A DNA stretch of 64,000 nt from NCBI RefSeq assembly GCF_907165205.1, contig NC_058191.1:24446064-24510063 (forward strand), in the 5' to 3' direction. Of this stretch, positions 1 through 12,929 are shown one piece after another; positions within the stretch are counted from its first letter, which is position 1; each line of letters begins with the position of its first letter. A model generated the notes under the pieces. The model was given only the letters and a program-made list of their open reading frames with translations. It was not told where the DNA came from and made no database searches. The position numbers and the translations under genes were made by a program. This DNA comes from Coccinella septempunctata. Its lineage: Eukaryota > Arthropoda > Insecta > Coleoptera > Coccinellidae.

Positions 1-1640
1 AGGTACATGTTGCTGGCACAATTTTTTTTAGATCTCATGACCTTATTATTAGGGGTTGAAAATAACAACCCCTTATGATTTTTCTTCAAAAATTGTTTCC
101 GTGGGATAGATTTTGGAAAAATCAAATTTACCAGAGTTAAGTTTGTATGTGTAGGAGTAACCAACTTGTCTACTCTAAAAAATACTGCCTGTATCGCTGG
201 CGTAACTAGTTTCTTCATTAACACTATTTAAAAAAAACTCCATATTTTCAATTTTTCGCCAATATTCTCGTAAAGGGTGCTTTTAAGGTATAATGTTATC
301 TGAAGAAACTCATCATAATTTGAGCTTGCCATTCCATTTTTGAGGTCAAATTCAGGGTGTTACATTTGAAAAAGTGTAACTTTGGTCTATATATATATCT
401 TTATCTTCGAAAACCTTGTATATATGACAATAATTTTAAATTCTGCTTTTGAACACCCTACACACACCACAAGAAAATATTTTCAAAATAGCATCATTTA
501 CTCTCCTAAAATGAGCGCCGCGTCTGGGGAGGGCCACCTGGTATGACAGAAGTCTTTGTAGAAAAGAAAGTTCATTTATTAGGAAAATAGGTAGTTGGGT
601 TGATTTTCAATTTGTTCTGCCAAAATGGTAACATTCAGGCTATTAGTTCTTTGATAATTGTTATACGATACTTTTTAAGTGATAAGTGATATTTGTTGCT
701 GCATAACCTGAGTACCTATGTAATAGATGGAACGCCAAAGATCGGGTCGTGTAAATCCATCATTGCCGAGCAGAGTAGAGAACACTGGCTGACATTGAGA
801 TCAGGACCAGGAACGGAAACGGGCGGTCGGGCACTGTATATTTAATGGTATATTCCTCAAAAACATCTCACCACGGAAAAGCCGAAGGATTTGACTGATA
901 GATTTTTTGTCCAGAGCCTTTCCATGAGAATTATCCATTCATTCTACTGGGACACCCTGTATATCCAAATTCTTGAGTGTGAGATAAGATATTCTTCTCT
1001 GTAGAGAAAGTTCTGAAAAAACGAAATCGCAATATCTCCTAATAATCCATTGTCCAGTATCTATCTGTAGCTACTCTTAAATTACAGGGAAACATTCATT
1101 CTTTATTCCGAACGTGAAAACAAAACCTCGATCGTGATAATTTCAAACAGCACGAATAAAAATTTGAGACCAGTATTTAACAAGGATAGACCCTCTGATG
1201 AATGTACTACGAAATCTCAATTTTCTATTTCTCCCACCTGCAAACTACCAGTTCGACATGTTTCCAGACAGTAAGCCTGTCGTAAATCAGCTAGACGCAG
1301 GACATAAAACAAGAAACAGAATCGCTGCCCAGTCCTTTCTGTCAGATTCTATCGTATTTCCCCTATAACCATCGAATCGAGAAAATATCAGCCTTCTTTA
1401 CTTGTATATCATTCTACCATTAAGTCCAGATATTCCACATAGATAGCCAACAACTCACTGACCCTAACTGAATTAAATACTGAGTTCCTTTCCTAATGTT
1501 CTCGTTGATTTGTTTCACATCTATAACACCAGCTGTAACAAACTAAGTTATATTTTATACGCATAATAATTTTGATTCTGATCCTTTTTGTTTCTACTGC
1601 TATAATGAACTACACTGCTCAAAAAGTGAAATGGATAATT
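1..1640. other. No gene recognised; AT-rich non-coding DNA
   Basis: No coding region, RNA gene or intact element could be supported. There are isolated element-end-like strings, such as CAGGGTG near 346-352 and GACACCCTGTATA near 951-963. They resemble the ends of the TA-flanked elements elsewhere in the window, but no partner end with matching sequence was found. Confidence 0.5.
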
Positions 1641-1646
1641 CATGTA

Positions 1647-2851
1647 TACTTCATTCAAATTTATTTTAGCAGTCGGTTGGCCATGAAATAATTTTCTCAA
1701 GTTTTTGTAACTAGAACGAAGTTAGGTTGGCACTCATGAAATGTCGTTAATGTCATAATGCCGTTGCCACAACTAATATCAATTTTTATTACGAAAATGC
1801 CGTAAGTGATTGAAAAAAGAGACAGGGTTTTAGGAAGTGCTATTTAGAATTCAGGTCCGCTCATTCAAATAGTTATAGCCTGATATTCTAAAATCCACAA
1901 TACGTCAGACGGTAGCGAACATATTCAATGTAAGAGAATTTATATAATGTTTCATCTGAATCTAAACGACTTATATTTCAGCTGGATATTTCCACAATCG
2001 GAAAGATTATGAATGAAGAGGATGACAAAGAATTTCCTTCCATTGGGAGACCCAAAAAAGTGGTGGCATTTGAGAATTTTATGTTTGCGTCAATTAATGC
2101 GAAAAGTTTACTACAGGATTTTCGATAAATGTCATCGGAGAATAAGTTTCCTAAAATGGATTTTTCTATTTTTCATTTGACTTGTCCTATACATTGTAAA
2201 TGTCTGAAGGTACCAATAAATACCTAATTATTATAATTGTATCAATGTATCAAGATGAATAGCCACAAATACGCGCCAGTTGTCTTGTTAATTGCTTATT
2301 CATGTGAAATTTTTGTTCAAAGGTGAAGTTCATCTTAACTTGAAACTTCCTTCAATTCCTTTTACTTATATTAATGCAAGATGATTTTTGTTGAAGAATT
2401 TAACATTCTTGTAATTATCTGTTAATTCCTTCGGGAGATACCCATTCCCAACCACTGCATCATATGCATTTCATCTTCGGGTTAATATTTTCGAAATCTA
2501 CAAATGATGTTAGCCAAACAAGATAACGAACATTAACTCTCCTCAAGCTAGTGCATATTATGATATTATACTGATCTCTTGTATTTTCCATGCAAATAAC
2601 TGGATTTGGTATGCCTTCAATCAGTTTGTATAAACTTCAATTATGTTCGTCACATATTTTCCGAAGAGATTCGACATTGTGATAAACGACGTAATAACAG
2701 AAACTTTTAGGTAGAACGGGCAACATAGCGTTGATTTAAAACCCAAAAATGTTTTGACAAGCTTCATAACCCCACATTTTCGTACTATACAGAGTGAAAT
2801 GTGTCAAATTTCCATGGCCAACCGACTGCTAAAATAAAAGTGAATGAAGTA
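1647..2851. mobile_element. 1.2-kb TA-flanked inverted-repeat element, copy 1 (family A)
   Basis: The two ends are inverted copies of each other: about 45 bp starting TACTTCATTCA and running through TTTTAGCAGTCGGTTGGCCA, with the reverse complement at 2807-2851. A TA dinucleotide lies on both sides (1645-1646 and 2852-2853), as for Tc1/mariner-type or other TA-targeting DNA transposons. The interior matches the copy at 17275-18440 almost throughout, and a rearranged third copy lies at 23466-23940. One internal stretch (about 1990-2130) looks like a decayed reading frame (a run reading IGRPKKV can be seen), but no intact protein and no known transposase motif was found. Superfamily not assigned. 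Confidence 0.7.
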
Positions 2852-3029
2852 TAGATAATATATAATAATATATAGGGTTTGTATGTACTGATCTATTGAG
2901 TTAGGTGTTAGGTGCCTACATACGGTTAACTTGCCTTAAATGACAACAGTAAGCAAGACTGCTCTAGAGAGACAGCATAGTAGGTACATGAACATCGTGT
3001 TTGAAACAAATTGACATCAAGCTATTCGA

Positions 3030-3300
3030 AGTGCTCTTAGTCTAAATTGCATGGTGACAATGACGTTATCAATGGAAGGAATGTTTTGCCATGTCTCTCA
3101 AAGCTTCGGTGAGATTTTGTAATGTCTGCGGTGGGTTAGGAAAGTGGTATTTATGCTGAATATGGCAGATGAGCCATATTCAATAAAATTTTGGTCTGGA
3201 AAGGCAGCTGGACAATCCATTCGACTAATTCCATGCATTTCTATGCGGTCATTGACAATTCTGACCCGGTGTCGATCAGCATTATAATGCGTCAATTAAT
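3030..3300 (-). pseudogene. Tc1-like transposase C-terminal relic
   Basis: On the minus strand this reads as the end of a Tc1-type DDE transposase: an RVRIVND...HGISRMD block, then a degenerate version of the usual SPDLNPIE motif (here FPDQNFIE, with the catalytic Glu kept), then HRRHYK and ETWQNIPSIDN. The reading frame is broken by stops, and the N-terminal half and terminal repeats were not found. It is a dead transposon remnant unrelated to the intact-ended Tc1 copy at 13922-15427. Confidence 0.55.
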
Positions 3301-3674
3301 AAAAAATTCTTGCTCACAAATTGAAGCTATGCAACCTATTCCGATTTTTTCGGTACGAAACTATACTACCGGTAGCATGTTTGAATGAGTCAAGAAGGGA
3401 TTTTGTCGGCAGTTTACCGTATTAGCCGATCTCGTGCGACGGTTTGTAGCTCTTGCTCTTCCACCTCCATGAGTAGGTATTTGCAGCAGTTCAACTTGTA
3501 CAATAACGATTCCACTAACTATTCACTTGGCGAAACCCGGGCTATGTTTAAATGCCTAATAGGTACCTACCTAGGTTTAACATTATAAAATACACAAAAC
3601 TGTTTGGTTGATATTTTAAAACAACTTGCATTATTAAAATCTGTATTTTCATTAATTAAATATAACATTACTTA

Positions 3675-3831
3675 CATGGGCGTAGCCAGGGTTGAGTATC
3701 GGGGGGGGTTTGAAATGAAATTTTTCTGATTTTGACATACAAAAGTGAGACTCTTTGAAACTTATATTACGTACCTATATTATTTCGGAGGGGGTTTGAA
3801 CCCCCAAAACCCCCCCCTGGCTACGCCCGTG
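3675..3831. mobile_element. hAT-type miniature element (157 bp)
   Basis: Terminal inverted repeats CATGGGCGTAGCCAGGG (left) and the reverse complement of CACGGGCGTAGCCAGGG (right). An exact 8-bp duplication ATTACTTA sits at 3667-3674 and 3832-3839. The 8-bp duplication and the GGCGTAGC-type end are typical of hAT-superfamily non-autonomous elements. No coding capacity. Confidence 0.9.
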
Positions 3832-4239
3832 ATTACTTATTCTTCAGTAATGAGCTTCGATAGTTTTATTTTCTCCTCTATGCATTCCTCAATAACACCA
3901 GAACATACTTGTGAAAGGTTTTCGAATCTCTTTATTCTACATTGTCTTACCATAGCTTGTAGTATATAAAGGCGTAGAAGGCCAAGGAATTATTTTATTT
4001 TCAATCCCGATGTCTATTTCTGTTTTTCATCAATGATTTCCCCATTAATTTGAGAGCGATATTCCTGAATCTGCTCAGATGCTTTTCGTCACCGATAAGA
4101 AAGTTTTTGTTCTGTTTCCTGATGATATTTCAGCATAATTATCATAAGCTGGTGATTCGTCATTTGGATAGTGCTATTTTATCTAAGTATAGTACTAGAT
4201 TTCTTGGCATTTAGCTTGACAACAATTTAAAATGGGGTG

Positions 4240-6700
4240 TGCTCATTTATTCTGTATGCAAAAAACTGAAGAGTTTTTTTTTATGCTATACACATTTTAC
4301 ACAAGTTAATCAGGAACGGTAAAAAAGATTATATGAACACCTTTGTCACGAAATACACTTCAGCAACAAAATCACTTTGGTTTTAGGTTTTACGTAGATA
4401 ACCTTTGCGGCAGATCCAAACCTGAAACAGAAATAAAATCCATTATTAATAATGAAGGACAGAAAGTCACAAACACGGAACAAATTGTAGGGGAGTTCGG
4501 AAGATATTATAACTAAGTAGGTAAAAAGCTAGAAGATAATATACCATACACTCTAGAGAAGAAAGAGGGTGAAATTTATTGTAATAAAACATTTTTTCTA
4601 TTCCCAACAAGTCCAAATTAATTGAAAGAGGTGATTCAAAAACTAAAAAACGGAGGATCTCCTGGCAGAACTGCTGAAAAACATTCAAGAAGAAATAGTT
4701 GAACCCCTTGTGTTAATGACGAATATGCATGTGTTTCGAGTCAGCTAAGTTTCCCAGGATTTTTAAAGTGGGGGTTATCAAACCAATTTTAATTTTAAAT
4801 CAGGAGAAAAGGACGAGACGACACACTATAGACTGATATGTCTTATATCGAATGTAGTCAGTGGCGTAGCTTGCCTTAGAGGGGCCCTGTATCAAAATGT
4901 GTTGAGGGGCCCTAAGGAAGGGTGAAGTAAAAATAAAAGTAGCAAATAATGTTCGATTAGTATCGAAATGATTATATGTACTTATAATTAAAAGTTCTAA
5001 CTCATACTTGAGGCTGGGAGCGAAATAATACACAAACAAATAACATACAAACAATATAAAATAATATACAAACAACATAAAATGATAAACAAACGAATAA
5101 CAAACAAAAATACCAAAAATTAAAGATACGCTTTTCTAGCATTTCTTTCAGCAAATCTATTTATCAAATCAGCCATAGCTGAAGACGATTTCAGTTTTTA
5201 AGTTGTTCCCCCTCTATTGACAATAACGACATGTCTGACAGCCGTTCCTGTCCCATAGAAGTCCTCAGATAATTTTTTATGAGTTTTAATTTTGAAAAAC
5301 TCCTTTCAGCAATTGCAGTTGTAACCGGAAGGGTCTAAAATAAAAGGCATGCAGTAATATGGTCCGGAAAACTGGATGCAAGGCTATTGAATTTTGTCAG
5401 GGCTAATTCTAAAAGTTCTTTGATGGAACGAATTTTCTGAATTTCAGATTTTAAGTACCTATTCGGTGTAATAAACGGGATTTTGAAATGAATCTTTGAA
5501 TGAGTCTTAGCAGTTATTCTCAAAAATGCTATTGTAAAACCTGTAAGAGGTTTTGGATAACTTTTTTAGGAATTTTTTGCTTACAGACAATCGGGGGCCC
5601 CTAAAGCCTGGGGGCCCCGTATCACTGATACCGCTGATACCGCGGTAGCTACGCCCCTGAATGTAGTAAAAATTTTAGAGAAATTATTGAAGGTCAGAAT
5701 TGTCAAGTTCCTAGAAAAAAATTATTGGCAACAATTGAAATCCGAGACTGAAAAAGGCCTTTTCAATAAAAAACAGTGGTTTGAGATGAATGAATTAACA
5801 ATGAACGTAAAAAAAACAAAGTACTCACCATTACTTCCTATGAGTCAGGTCTTCCGAATTTGGGCCCTCTGGAAATCAACGACTGCACAGCAATACCCGA
5901 AACTGACTCCATCAAGTATCTCGGCGTTACAATCGATAGACATCTAAAATGGAACATATATATAGACAATTTGGTGAGAAAACTTAGATACCTTCCATCT
6001 AAGTTGAATTTTAGTATCTGGAAATATAAAGGCTAATACAGATATTCAGATATATAATGCTCTACGCCAATCGCTGATAAAGTATGGAACTATTGCCTGG
6101 GGTGGAGCATTTCCATGCCACATGGAAAGAGTAGAATTAGCCCAGAAATGTATCTCAGATGTTAACGGCCATCTGTTCTAGAAGAATTGAACTCCCATTG
6201 AGACAAACCGAATGCAGGTATGAAACGAGAAGTAAGATATAATCCACGTGATTCCTAGTGCGGAAGAGCGAATTGGACAAAGATGCTTCACATACTTAGC
6301 TCTACCATTGAGTATATAAACAAACCCATGGGTTTAATACTCAATGGCTCCACGCATTTATAACATGATCTCGAAGAACCTGAAAGACATAAGACATATC
6401 AAGAATCAACAAAGTATGATGAGAAAATGGATTTTTGAAAAAGGAAGAAAATATTCCCAATCCATAATCAATTCATAATAAGAGATGAAACCTCATATCC
6501 AAGAATTCCTGCCTTCCGCAGATCGGCCTCTAGATGATGAACCGGTAATCCTCAACTACACGTGCAAACAAAGTGCATAGTTACAGCACTACAGACTTCA
6601 CTGGGTTCTCGACACTTTAAGTTATATCCTCATTTTCGACTTCAGCCTCTGCGATTCATGTTTATATCACAATAAACTATTCTATTCTATTCTATAAATA
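4240..6700 (+). mobile_element. LINE (R1/jockey-like) reverse-transcriptase remnant, split by a hAT insertion
   Basis: The coding remnant lies in two blocks, 4240-4858 and 5668-6700. The first block carries a frame-broken reverse-transcriptase entry region (KLKNGGSPG, then a degenerate fingers region). The second continues directly as VVKILEKLLKVRIVKFLEKN and later shows the palm end (IKYLGVTIDRHLKWN) and the C-terminal thumb region (LRQSLIKYGTIAWGG). Removing the 801-bp hAT element plus one target copy rejoins the frame, so the LINE was there first. The 3' end runs into a short ATTCT-type repeat (about 6678-6697), as expected for a LINE tail. Many frameshifts and stops; not functional. Confidence 0.75.
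4859..5659 (-). mobile_element. hAT transposon, internally deleted (801 bp)
   Basis: Ends CAGTGGCGTAGCT (left) and the complement of CAGGGGCGTAGCTACC (right). An exact 8-bp duplication AATGTAGT occurs at 4851-4858 and 5660-5667. The minus strand keeps the end of a hAT transposase: the C-terminal dimerisation (hATC) motif with TAIAERSFSKLKLIKNYLR and LSDMSLLSIEGE at about 5195-5335. The N-terminal DNA-binding and most catalytic sequence is gone and the preceding frame carries a stop, so it could move only with help. It sits inside the LINE reverse transcriptase at 4240-6700. Confidence 0.93.
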
Positions 6701-8085
6701 GAGTGAGAAATTTACTTTCCTTGGAATCACTCATAAATTAATATCTATTACTGTTTGGTTTATAGCCACCTATGGTACAATATTCTACAATAAGGAAACT
6801 CTTCAGACATTAGAAGGGCTTTCATAATATAAAAAAGTTGAAAGAAAGATATTCACCACACCTTCACTTTTTTCATGCCGACAGAAAAAACGATATTCTA
6901 ACTTTCCAGAATATTCCTTTTACAACTTTATTCATTCAAAACATATCAGTCAATAAAAATGGCGTCTTAGCTTGGCGTCTCTTACACAGAACATTACAAT
7001 AATCTACATAGAGAACAGAATGAAAATATTACTATTTGAACTACTGCTAAAATTGTATACATAGGCATCTGCCTCAACAATTACAAAGTTTTGAGACCTG
7101 GTGTCATAAAAATAACTTTGACCAACATTGATAAAATCGAATGTATTTACTTTACAATTGGGTATAGTTATCATAAGCTGGTGCTATTCTATCTAAGTAC
7201 ATATAGTACTAGATAGTACTTACATCATTTTGAAGGGAAAAAAAACAACGAATTCAACGAAATAATAAAATACAGGGTGTTCCATTGAAAAAAATATAGG
7301 TTTGTGTCGTATCTTCAAAATCATACCTCGAGAAAAAATATTGAGTACGCCCCTGGATTCTACGCAGAATTCTGTATCAAACGTAGTTTTTGACTCAGCA
7401 TAATTTCTAATAACTTCGGAGATAAAGGAAGGGTCCGAAAAGTATCAATTTCCAAAATCGCCCTGTATCTCATAAACGGAAACAGTTATGCAAAATCTGA
7501 TAAGGACAACTTAAGTTTCACAAAAAAGTAGGACAGGAACCTAAAAACCACAAGGCTCTATCTTGAATAGCAAGCCAGAAACCTGCCTGTCTCACCCAAA
7601 ATGGGATGCACTGTACAGTTTTGTTTTGTTTTCAAAACTATGATACCATAAGTGAGAGGAAATTACTTGTCCCCAAGCACAACAACTGAGTTCGGGATAT
7701 CTTCTTGCTATCAATATATTAAACTTTATAACAACGATATATGATCTCTTGATTACTGCAAATTCAAAAAAGCTGTGAAAAGGTTAAATAGATGGTATTA
7801 TACAGAAAATGATAAGCTTAATGATTGTAAGAAATAAAACTGTTTACAACATGGCCTGAAATATTTCATATTGAAGGGCATCTTGCAATGCAAAAGTTAA
7901 TCCTTTCTTCGAAGAAAAAGAAAATCTAGGGATTCTCCTCCAAGTTACCAAAAAATTTTATATGAAATAAAAAAAAATTAAAACGGAAAAATGTGAGATA
8001 ATAAAACAAAGTTCTTTATGTCAGAACTATATTGAGAACTAGGGCTCTCAACTGAATTCCATCGGAAAAGCATAGAAAGCATAGG
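6700..8085. other. No gene recognised
   Basis: AT-rich intergenic or repeat-derived DNA. A CAGGGTGTTCC string near 7275-7285 resembles the left end of a TA-flanked element, but no matching right end was found. No open frame showed a recognisable protein. Confidence 0.4.
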
Positions 8086-8089
8086 TACT

Positions 8090-9010
8090 ATTGCAACCTC
8101 TGTCTGTGACCTGTTCTTATTCGATTCAGAATACACCATATTTTGCTGGGAAGATCGAAACCAGGAACTCTATTCGAGAGATCACTAATTAATTCTTGGT
8201 GCACGTATTCCATTCAGACTGCCAAATGCCTTGTCCCTTATATAAGTATTAAGGAAAGGGTTGGACCATGAGGGTTCACGCGACTTTGGTTCTGGAATCG
8301 TATTTTGTGGAATTTAGAACAGAATTGGAAATGAGTGGGAAAAGGAGTGGAATTTATTCCAAGAATTTTTAACTGCAGTCTATCTACGAATATGGGGCGG
8401 TACAATGTCTGAGAGATATGGTAGCCATTGAATAGGTGAAGATATAATAGTTCCAGTTAAGAGTATCATGGAAAAACTTAGCTGTGCATCAACTCCTAGA
8501 TATTGCGGATCATTATAACCTACTTCAATGAAAGTGGTAAGGCTCAGAACCTGATCACAACAATTTCTAATTTTTCTAAAACCCCCTGGACAATTTTGGA
8601 AAGCGTCATCTAAAGTTCATTCAATCCTTAACAGAATTAGCCTCTGTGAAATTCTGAAAGCAACACTCAGTAAACTAATGGGTCGATAACTACTAAAATC
8701 AGAACGTTTCAAAATTCCTATGACTTTCGCCTTTCAGAACTCGATAGGAAAAAAGCCAAAAATTAGAATGTACCTAATTATAAAAAGGCAAAAACCAAGA
8801 CAAAGCCCTTTTTCCTAAATGCTTGATGAACTCAATATAAAGTCTGTCGAAACCAGCAGCTTTCCGAGATTTACTGGATTTAATTGCCAATTGTAATTCA
8901 TCCATATTGAATGGATTAGAGATGACATCCACAGCTGGAGTTGAGATCCTAAAATCGTGTAATTCATGCTTCATATCATATTGCCGAAACATGTGACCCT
9001 GATAATTACA
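8090..9010 (-). pseudogene. LINE reverse-transcriptase relic, internally deleted
   Basis: The minus strand reads as an R1/jockey-like reverse transcriptase. The start of the domain is at 8774-8992 (FNMDELQLAIKSSKSRKAAG, then the FIKHLG region). It continues in broken frames through a YRPISLLSV-like block and FRKIRNCCDQVLSLTTF, then jumps to C-terminal thumb sequence (PIQWLPYLSDI). The catalytic palm between these parts, including the usual YADD box, is missing. Several stops and frameshifts. Confidence 0.7.
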
Positions 9011-10865
9011 GGATAAGGTTCCAATAAATCATCACTTGAATTTTCAAGATTTTGTCATCTCCTACGTTACACTTCAAAAATGGGGTTTTACGAAATCACT
9101 TCATATCTTTTATTTTTGGTTGTGAAATTTTAACCGAATTAGGAACATCAGTTGACGAGATTACATCGCTAAAGGAGTAGCCTCATCTAGTTTCTTTAAA
9201 ACGGCAAATTAACTTCTAGTAGAATGTGTAATGTTCATAATGTTTGAAACTACACATTTCTCCTTACGACCGATATTTATTGAGTTCATAAGCTGTTCGC
9301 ATTTTCCTTGAGATGGGGAATTTTGGGAATTTCTGAAATTTTAGGTTTCATCTTACCAACCAGCAATGTATTCTTGATGAAAACCTCTCGTTATGAACTT
9401 TTTAGCTGCGGCTTTCACTACACCTACAAAAAATCTAGAGTAATTATCATAAAAGGGACGAAACCATCTTATGTCGCAATGAGGTATTTTCCTAAATTTC
9501 AAAATATATGTCATTAAAATCCTTATAACTCAAATATATCGAAATATATTTTTTTAGAATTTTAACATATTGCGTTTTGTCTGTATTCCACTTATGAAAA
9601 TTCTGATTTCAGAAGTGCTCTCTTATGAACATTCTACGTCATTTTCACAATCCGGCAACGCCCGTCGAATCAATAAAGGTCATGAAAGTCTTATAATCAT
9701 CATAGACTTAATAAATATCAAGTTTGGTGATCACATTTGACAAGGAACACAAATAGTGCATAGAAATATCAAACAATGACACAAAATTTTATCGTTTAAG
9801 AATATATAGACACAGATTACAGAAACAATTTTTTGAAATGTGTGGATATAGAACTCTATATCTTCTTGATCAGTTCCACTGTTGTCTAATTAACAAAAAT
9901 TACTTGACTTTAGTGAAGGCATTCTACGTCACAAGCCTTTACACACTCGAAGTTTGGAAGGGTATATTTCTGAAATATCTTAATTTTGAAGCGAATCTTT
10001 TACGTGTTGGATAACTAATGGAAAAGGGTTTCCATATATAATTTTAAATTCGATTTTGGAGTTTTAGGAAACTTGCCCATTATTTATTCGAAAATTCAAC
10101 CCGGTGTGACATCGATGTCAAAAAAATTTTTTTTTCATCTGTATGACTTTTTCTGTAATACCTTGATTTGTCTTCAAGGAGCATTAAATAATTATTATCA
10201 TTATCAGAGATTATTTCATTTCTAGTAATCGCATGAGGATTCAGTTCGAGAGAAATCTCAATCGAAATATGATGTATTCAATACGTGGAATATAGTTTGC
10301 ATTTTCTGTTTTATGCGCACTAACGTCTGCTTCGTTGAATATGAAGTGAGTAAATCTGCATCCTAGGTAGGTATAGAGCACTGAGACTTGAGCATAACAA
10401 AACACTGAAACTGATACTATATACCTCACAATCCATTGGTGGGAAATTCGATTTCAGAATCAATAATAGTGAAATTGGAAATTGTGAAAATGGAGCTGCA
10501 GAGGTTCTAGTTTCAAATGAAAATTTGACTCATCAATCACTGATGTTCTTCAGTTGTGAATTCAAAATAATCTGATAATTATGCCATGAATAATCCGATT
10601 GCACGAGCGATAAAAGGGGCAAATGCATCGGAGATTGATCTTTTTCAGATATCTATTTTTAGTCTTAAAAGATATTTTGAAGCTATTTGAACTTGTCAAC
10701 TGTTCTTGTTGTTTTTCCTATGATGTTTTTTTTTTTGTAGATTTCAACATTTTTGTTTGTTTTCTTGTTAATTTTTGGAATATTGTATATCTTGTTGGAA
10801 AATTGGCTTTGCTGTTTGTAATTAATAATAATAATGATAATAATTCGTAAATTGGCATGTCCGTT
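9011..10865. other. No gene recognised
   Basis: No coding sequence, RNA gene or element with recognisable ends was found. Short open frames here are AT-rich and look like chance. Confidence 0.4.
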
Positions 10866-10869
10866 AAGA

Positions 10870-10936
<67 letters not shown>
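10870..10936. repeat. (TAAA)n microsatellite
   Basis: About 67 bp of tandem TAAA units with no interruption seen. It abuts the left end of the TA-flanked element that begins at 10941. Confidence 0.97.
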
Positions 10937-10937
<1 letters not shown>

Positions 10938-10940
10938 GTA

Positions 10941-11838
10941 CAGGGTGATTCAAAACTCAAGGCGAAAAATTAAGGGACATATAGAGACTGATATTCTTGA
11001 TTGAACGTAAAAAAAATTTTTGTCCGATGAGGCTTCGTTTCCGAGTTTTTGGACATTAATGTTTCTGTATGCAACCAATTAAATTTCATAAATTACAGTA
11101 AGCCTAGAAATAAATGAGATGAATGTTACCTGGTGACAAAACACTTATTGTTTGCCAATTCAAAAATTGCTTTGCTGGTTTAGTCCTTCTGTTAAACTTA
11201 CAGTTTTCTAACAAAGAATATGTAGATATTATTTTTGTGTACGGTTTTTGTGATGGCACAAATCTCGCCGGGTGTTTTCTGACGCTCATCAAAAGTGCTA
11301 TGTCCAGCGAGATCACCTGATTTGAATCCAAGGGCGGATTTAGGGGGGGGGCACAGGGGCACGGATCTTTCTATACATACTTGAACTCTTAAAAATAAAC
11401 TTCAAGTTCATTTCTCACAGTTACTGTTGATATTTTGCACGTCTGCCCGTTGTGCCCCCCCCCAGAAAAAAATCCTGGATACGCCCTTGTTTGAATCCTT
11501 TGGATCATTTTGTACTGAAACAACAAGTTTACGCAGTGGAAATTAATCGCAAAGAACAATTAATGCAACGAATTATTAATGCAGTCGAATCCACTCCGAA
11601 TAGGCAAAACATGCAATTAGTGTACAATTCCCTTATTCTGCGTTGCCAAGCATGTATCTAAGCTAATGGTGGCATTTTTGTACAATTGATTAAATTTTTT
11701 CTGTATTTTTATCAGCAATTAAAATTTAAAATTGATGACATGTAGAAATTTTGAACACATTTTATTTTATCTTTTTTATCAAGAATAGCAGCCTGTATAC
11801 ATTCCTCAATTTTTCGCCTCGAATTCTGAATCACCCTG
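10941..11838 (+). mobile_element. TA-flanked Tc1/mariner-type transposon remnant (CAGGGTGATTC ends)
   Basis: Inverted ends of about 40 bp starting CAGGGTGATTCA, with TA on both sides (10939-10940 and 11839-11840). Part of a DDE transposase C-terminus survives: after removal of the hAT miniature element at 11329-11489 the plus strand reads CHLI-like sequence, then SLDHF-type sequence (LNPLDHFVLKQQVYA) and a following helix (INRKEQLMQRIINAV). This resembles the third catalytic region of Tc1/mariner-like transposases with an Asp. The N-terminal catalytic motifs were not found. Non-functional. Confidence 0.75.
11329..11489. mobile_element. hAT-type miniature element (161 bp) nested in the DDE remnant
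   Basis: Ends CAAGGGCGGATTTAGG and the complement of CAAGGGCGTATCCAGG. Exact 8-bp duplication TTTGAATC at 11321-11328 and 11490-11497. Poly-G and poly-C tracts lie just inside the ends. It interrupts the transposase remnant of the host element and so is the younger insertion. Confidence 0.92.
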
Positions 11839-11839
11839 T

Positions 11840-12840
11840 ATATGAATAACAGCTGAAATATCAATTATATCGTCGAAAGAAATTGATTCAAAGTTTCTTG
11901 AAAAATTGATTTGTGAAGACATGTTTTCATGGAAAAACTGATCGAGGAAATGAATGTCTAGAATAGCCCTTATTAGTATTTTACTATGTAGCGAAAATAT
12001 TCGACGTAAGTATCAAACGGAAATTGTGTACCCCATAAAGAGGTTATTTTTGTTTACAGTCTGTATCTGAAATGGGATTAGAGTCAGTTCGTTCGATACA
12101 TAATACACAGTTTGAAGTAGTTTGGCGTATTTCTCTCGCGGATTCTGATAAAAAGTCCCCAGACATTTTTCGAATATCGACTTGACCTGAAGAATAAACA
12201 AATGTAATGGTTTAATTCCAGAAGTTAACTGCTGTCACGGAGACATGAAAATTGAGGTATAGATAATTATAATTTTTACAAACTGTGCCAGTTCGCTTAG
12301 CAGGACGATTTTTTTTCACTTCATTTACTTTTTTTAAGATGGCAGCGGAATAGTAGGGAGTTAGGGGGTTGAAAAGCAAAATGTATCCTTTATTAAGGAG
12401 TCCTTTTTCTCACACTCAAAGTCTCGTGAAAATCGGTTCGACCAATCCGGAGATTATCCCTGACAGACAGTCAAAATTTAAGGTTGCTTGTGTTTGAATA
12501 ACGTCCGGGCTCGGGCCTGCGGCCCTCGCAAGTAACAATAGATTTTTTCCATCTCAACCTCGAAAAAATGCTTCTCACCAAAAATCTTCTTCATTTCATT
12601 CTGTTTTTCTGTGATTTTATTTAGAAATTTCACCTACGATGGTTAAGAGGACAGCAAAAAAACAATTTATTACGGATTTTGTCAATTTGTACAGGCAATT
12701 TCCTGGTTTTTTTTATTTTTATTTAACACAGTAATCGCGGCCGCCACTGCTAAATAATGTTTTCTATTCATGACCTACAGATCCGAAAATGACTGAAAAA
12801 TAACTGAGAGAAATTACCGAAGTGTGTATGCAAAACAGGA
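11840..12840. other. No gene recognised; one degenerate repeat-like patch
   Basis: Mostly unassigned AT-rich DNA. A patch at about 12415-12540 (ending in a GC-rich CGGGCTCGGGCCTGCGGCC string) has the look of the 3' end of a retroelement, but this could not be established from the sequence alone. Confidence 0.3.
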
Positions 12841-12929
12841 CGGTGATCAGACTCGTCGCGTCGGTTCGAATCGCGGCGATACGAACGGATAGAAAAGAAC
12901 GAAGTCTGTGGCCAGCATAAGAGTAAAAA

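Noticed and set aside
10718..10960. 80-codon frame with repeated LFIYLFIY
   Set aside because: It is a translation of the (TAAA)n microsatellite.
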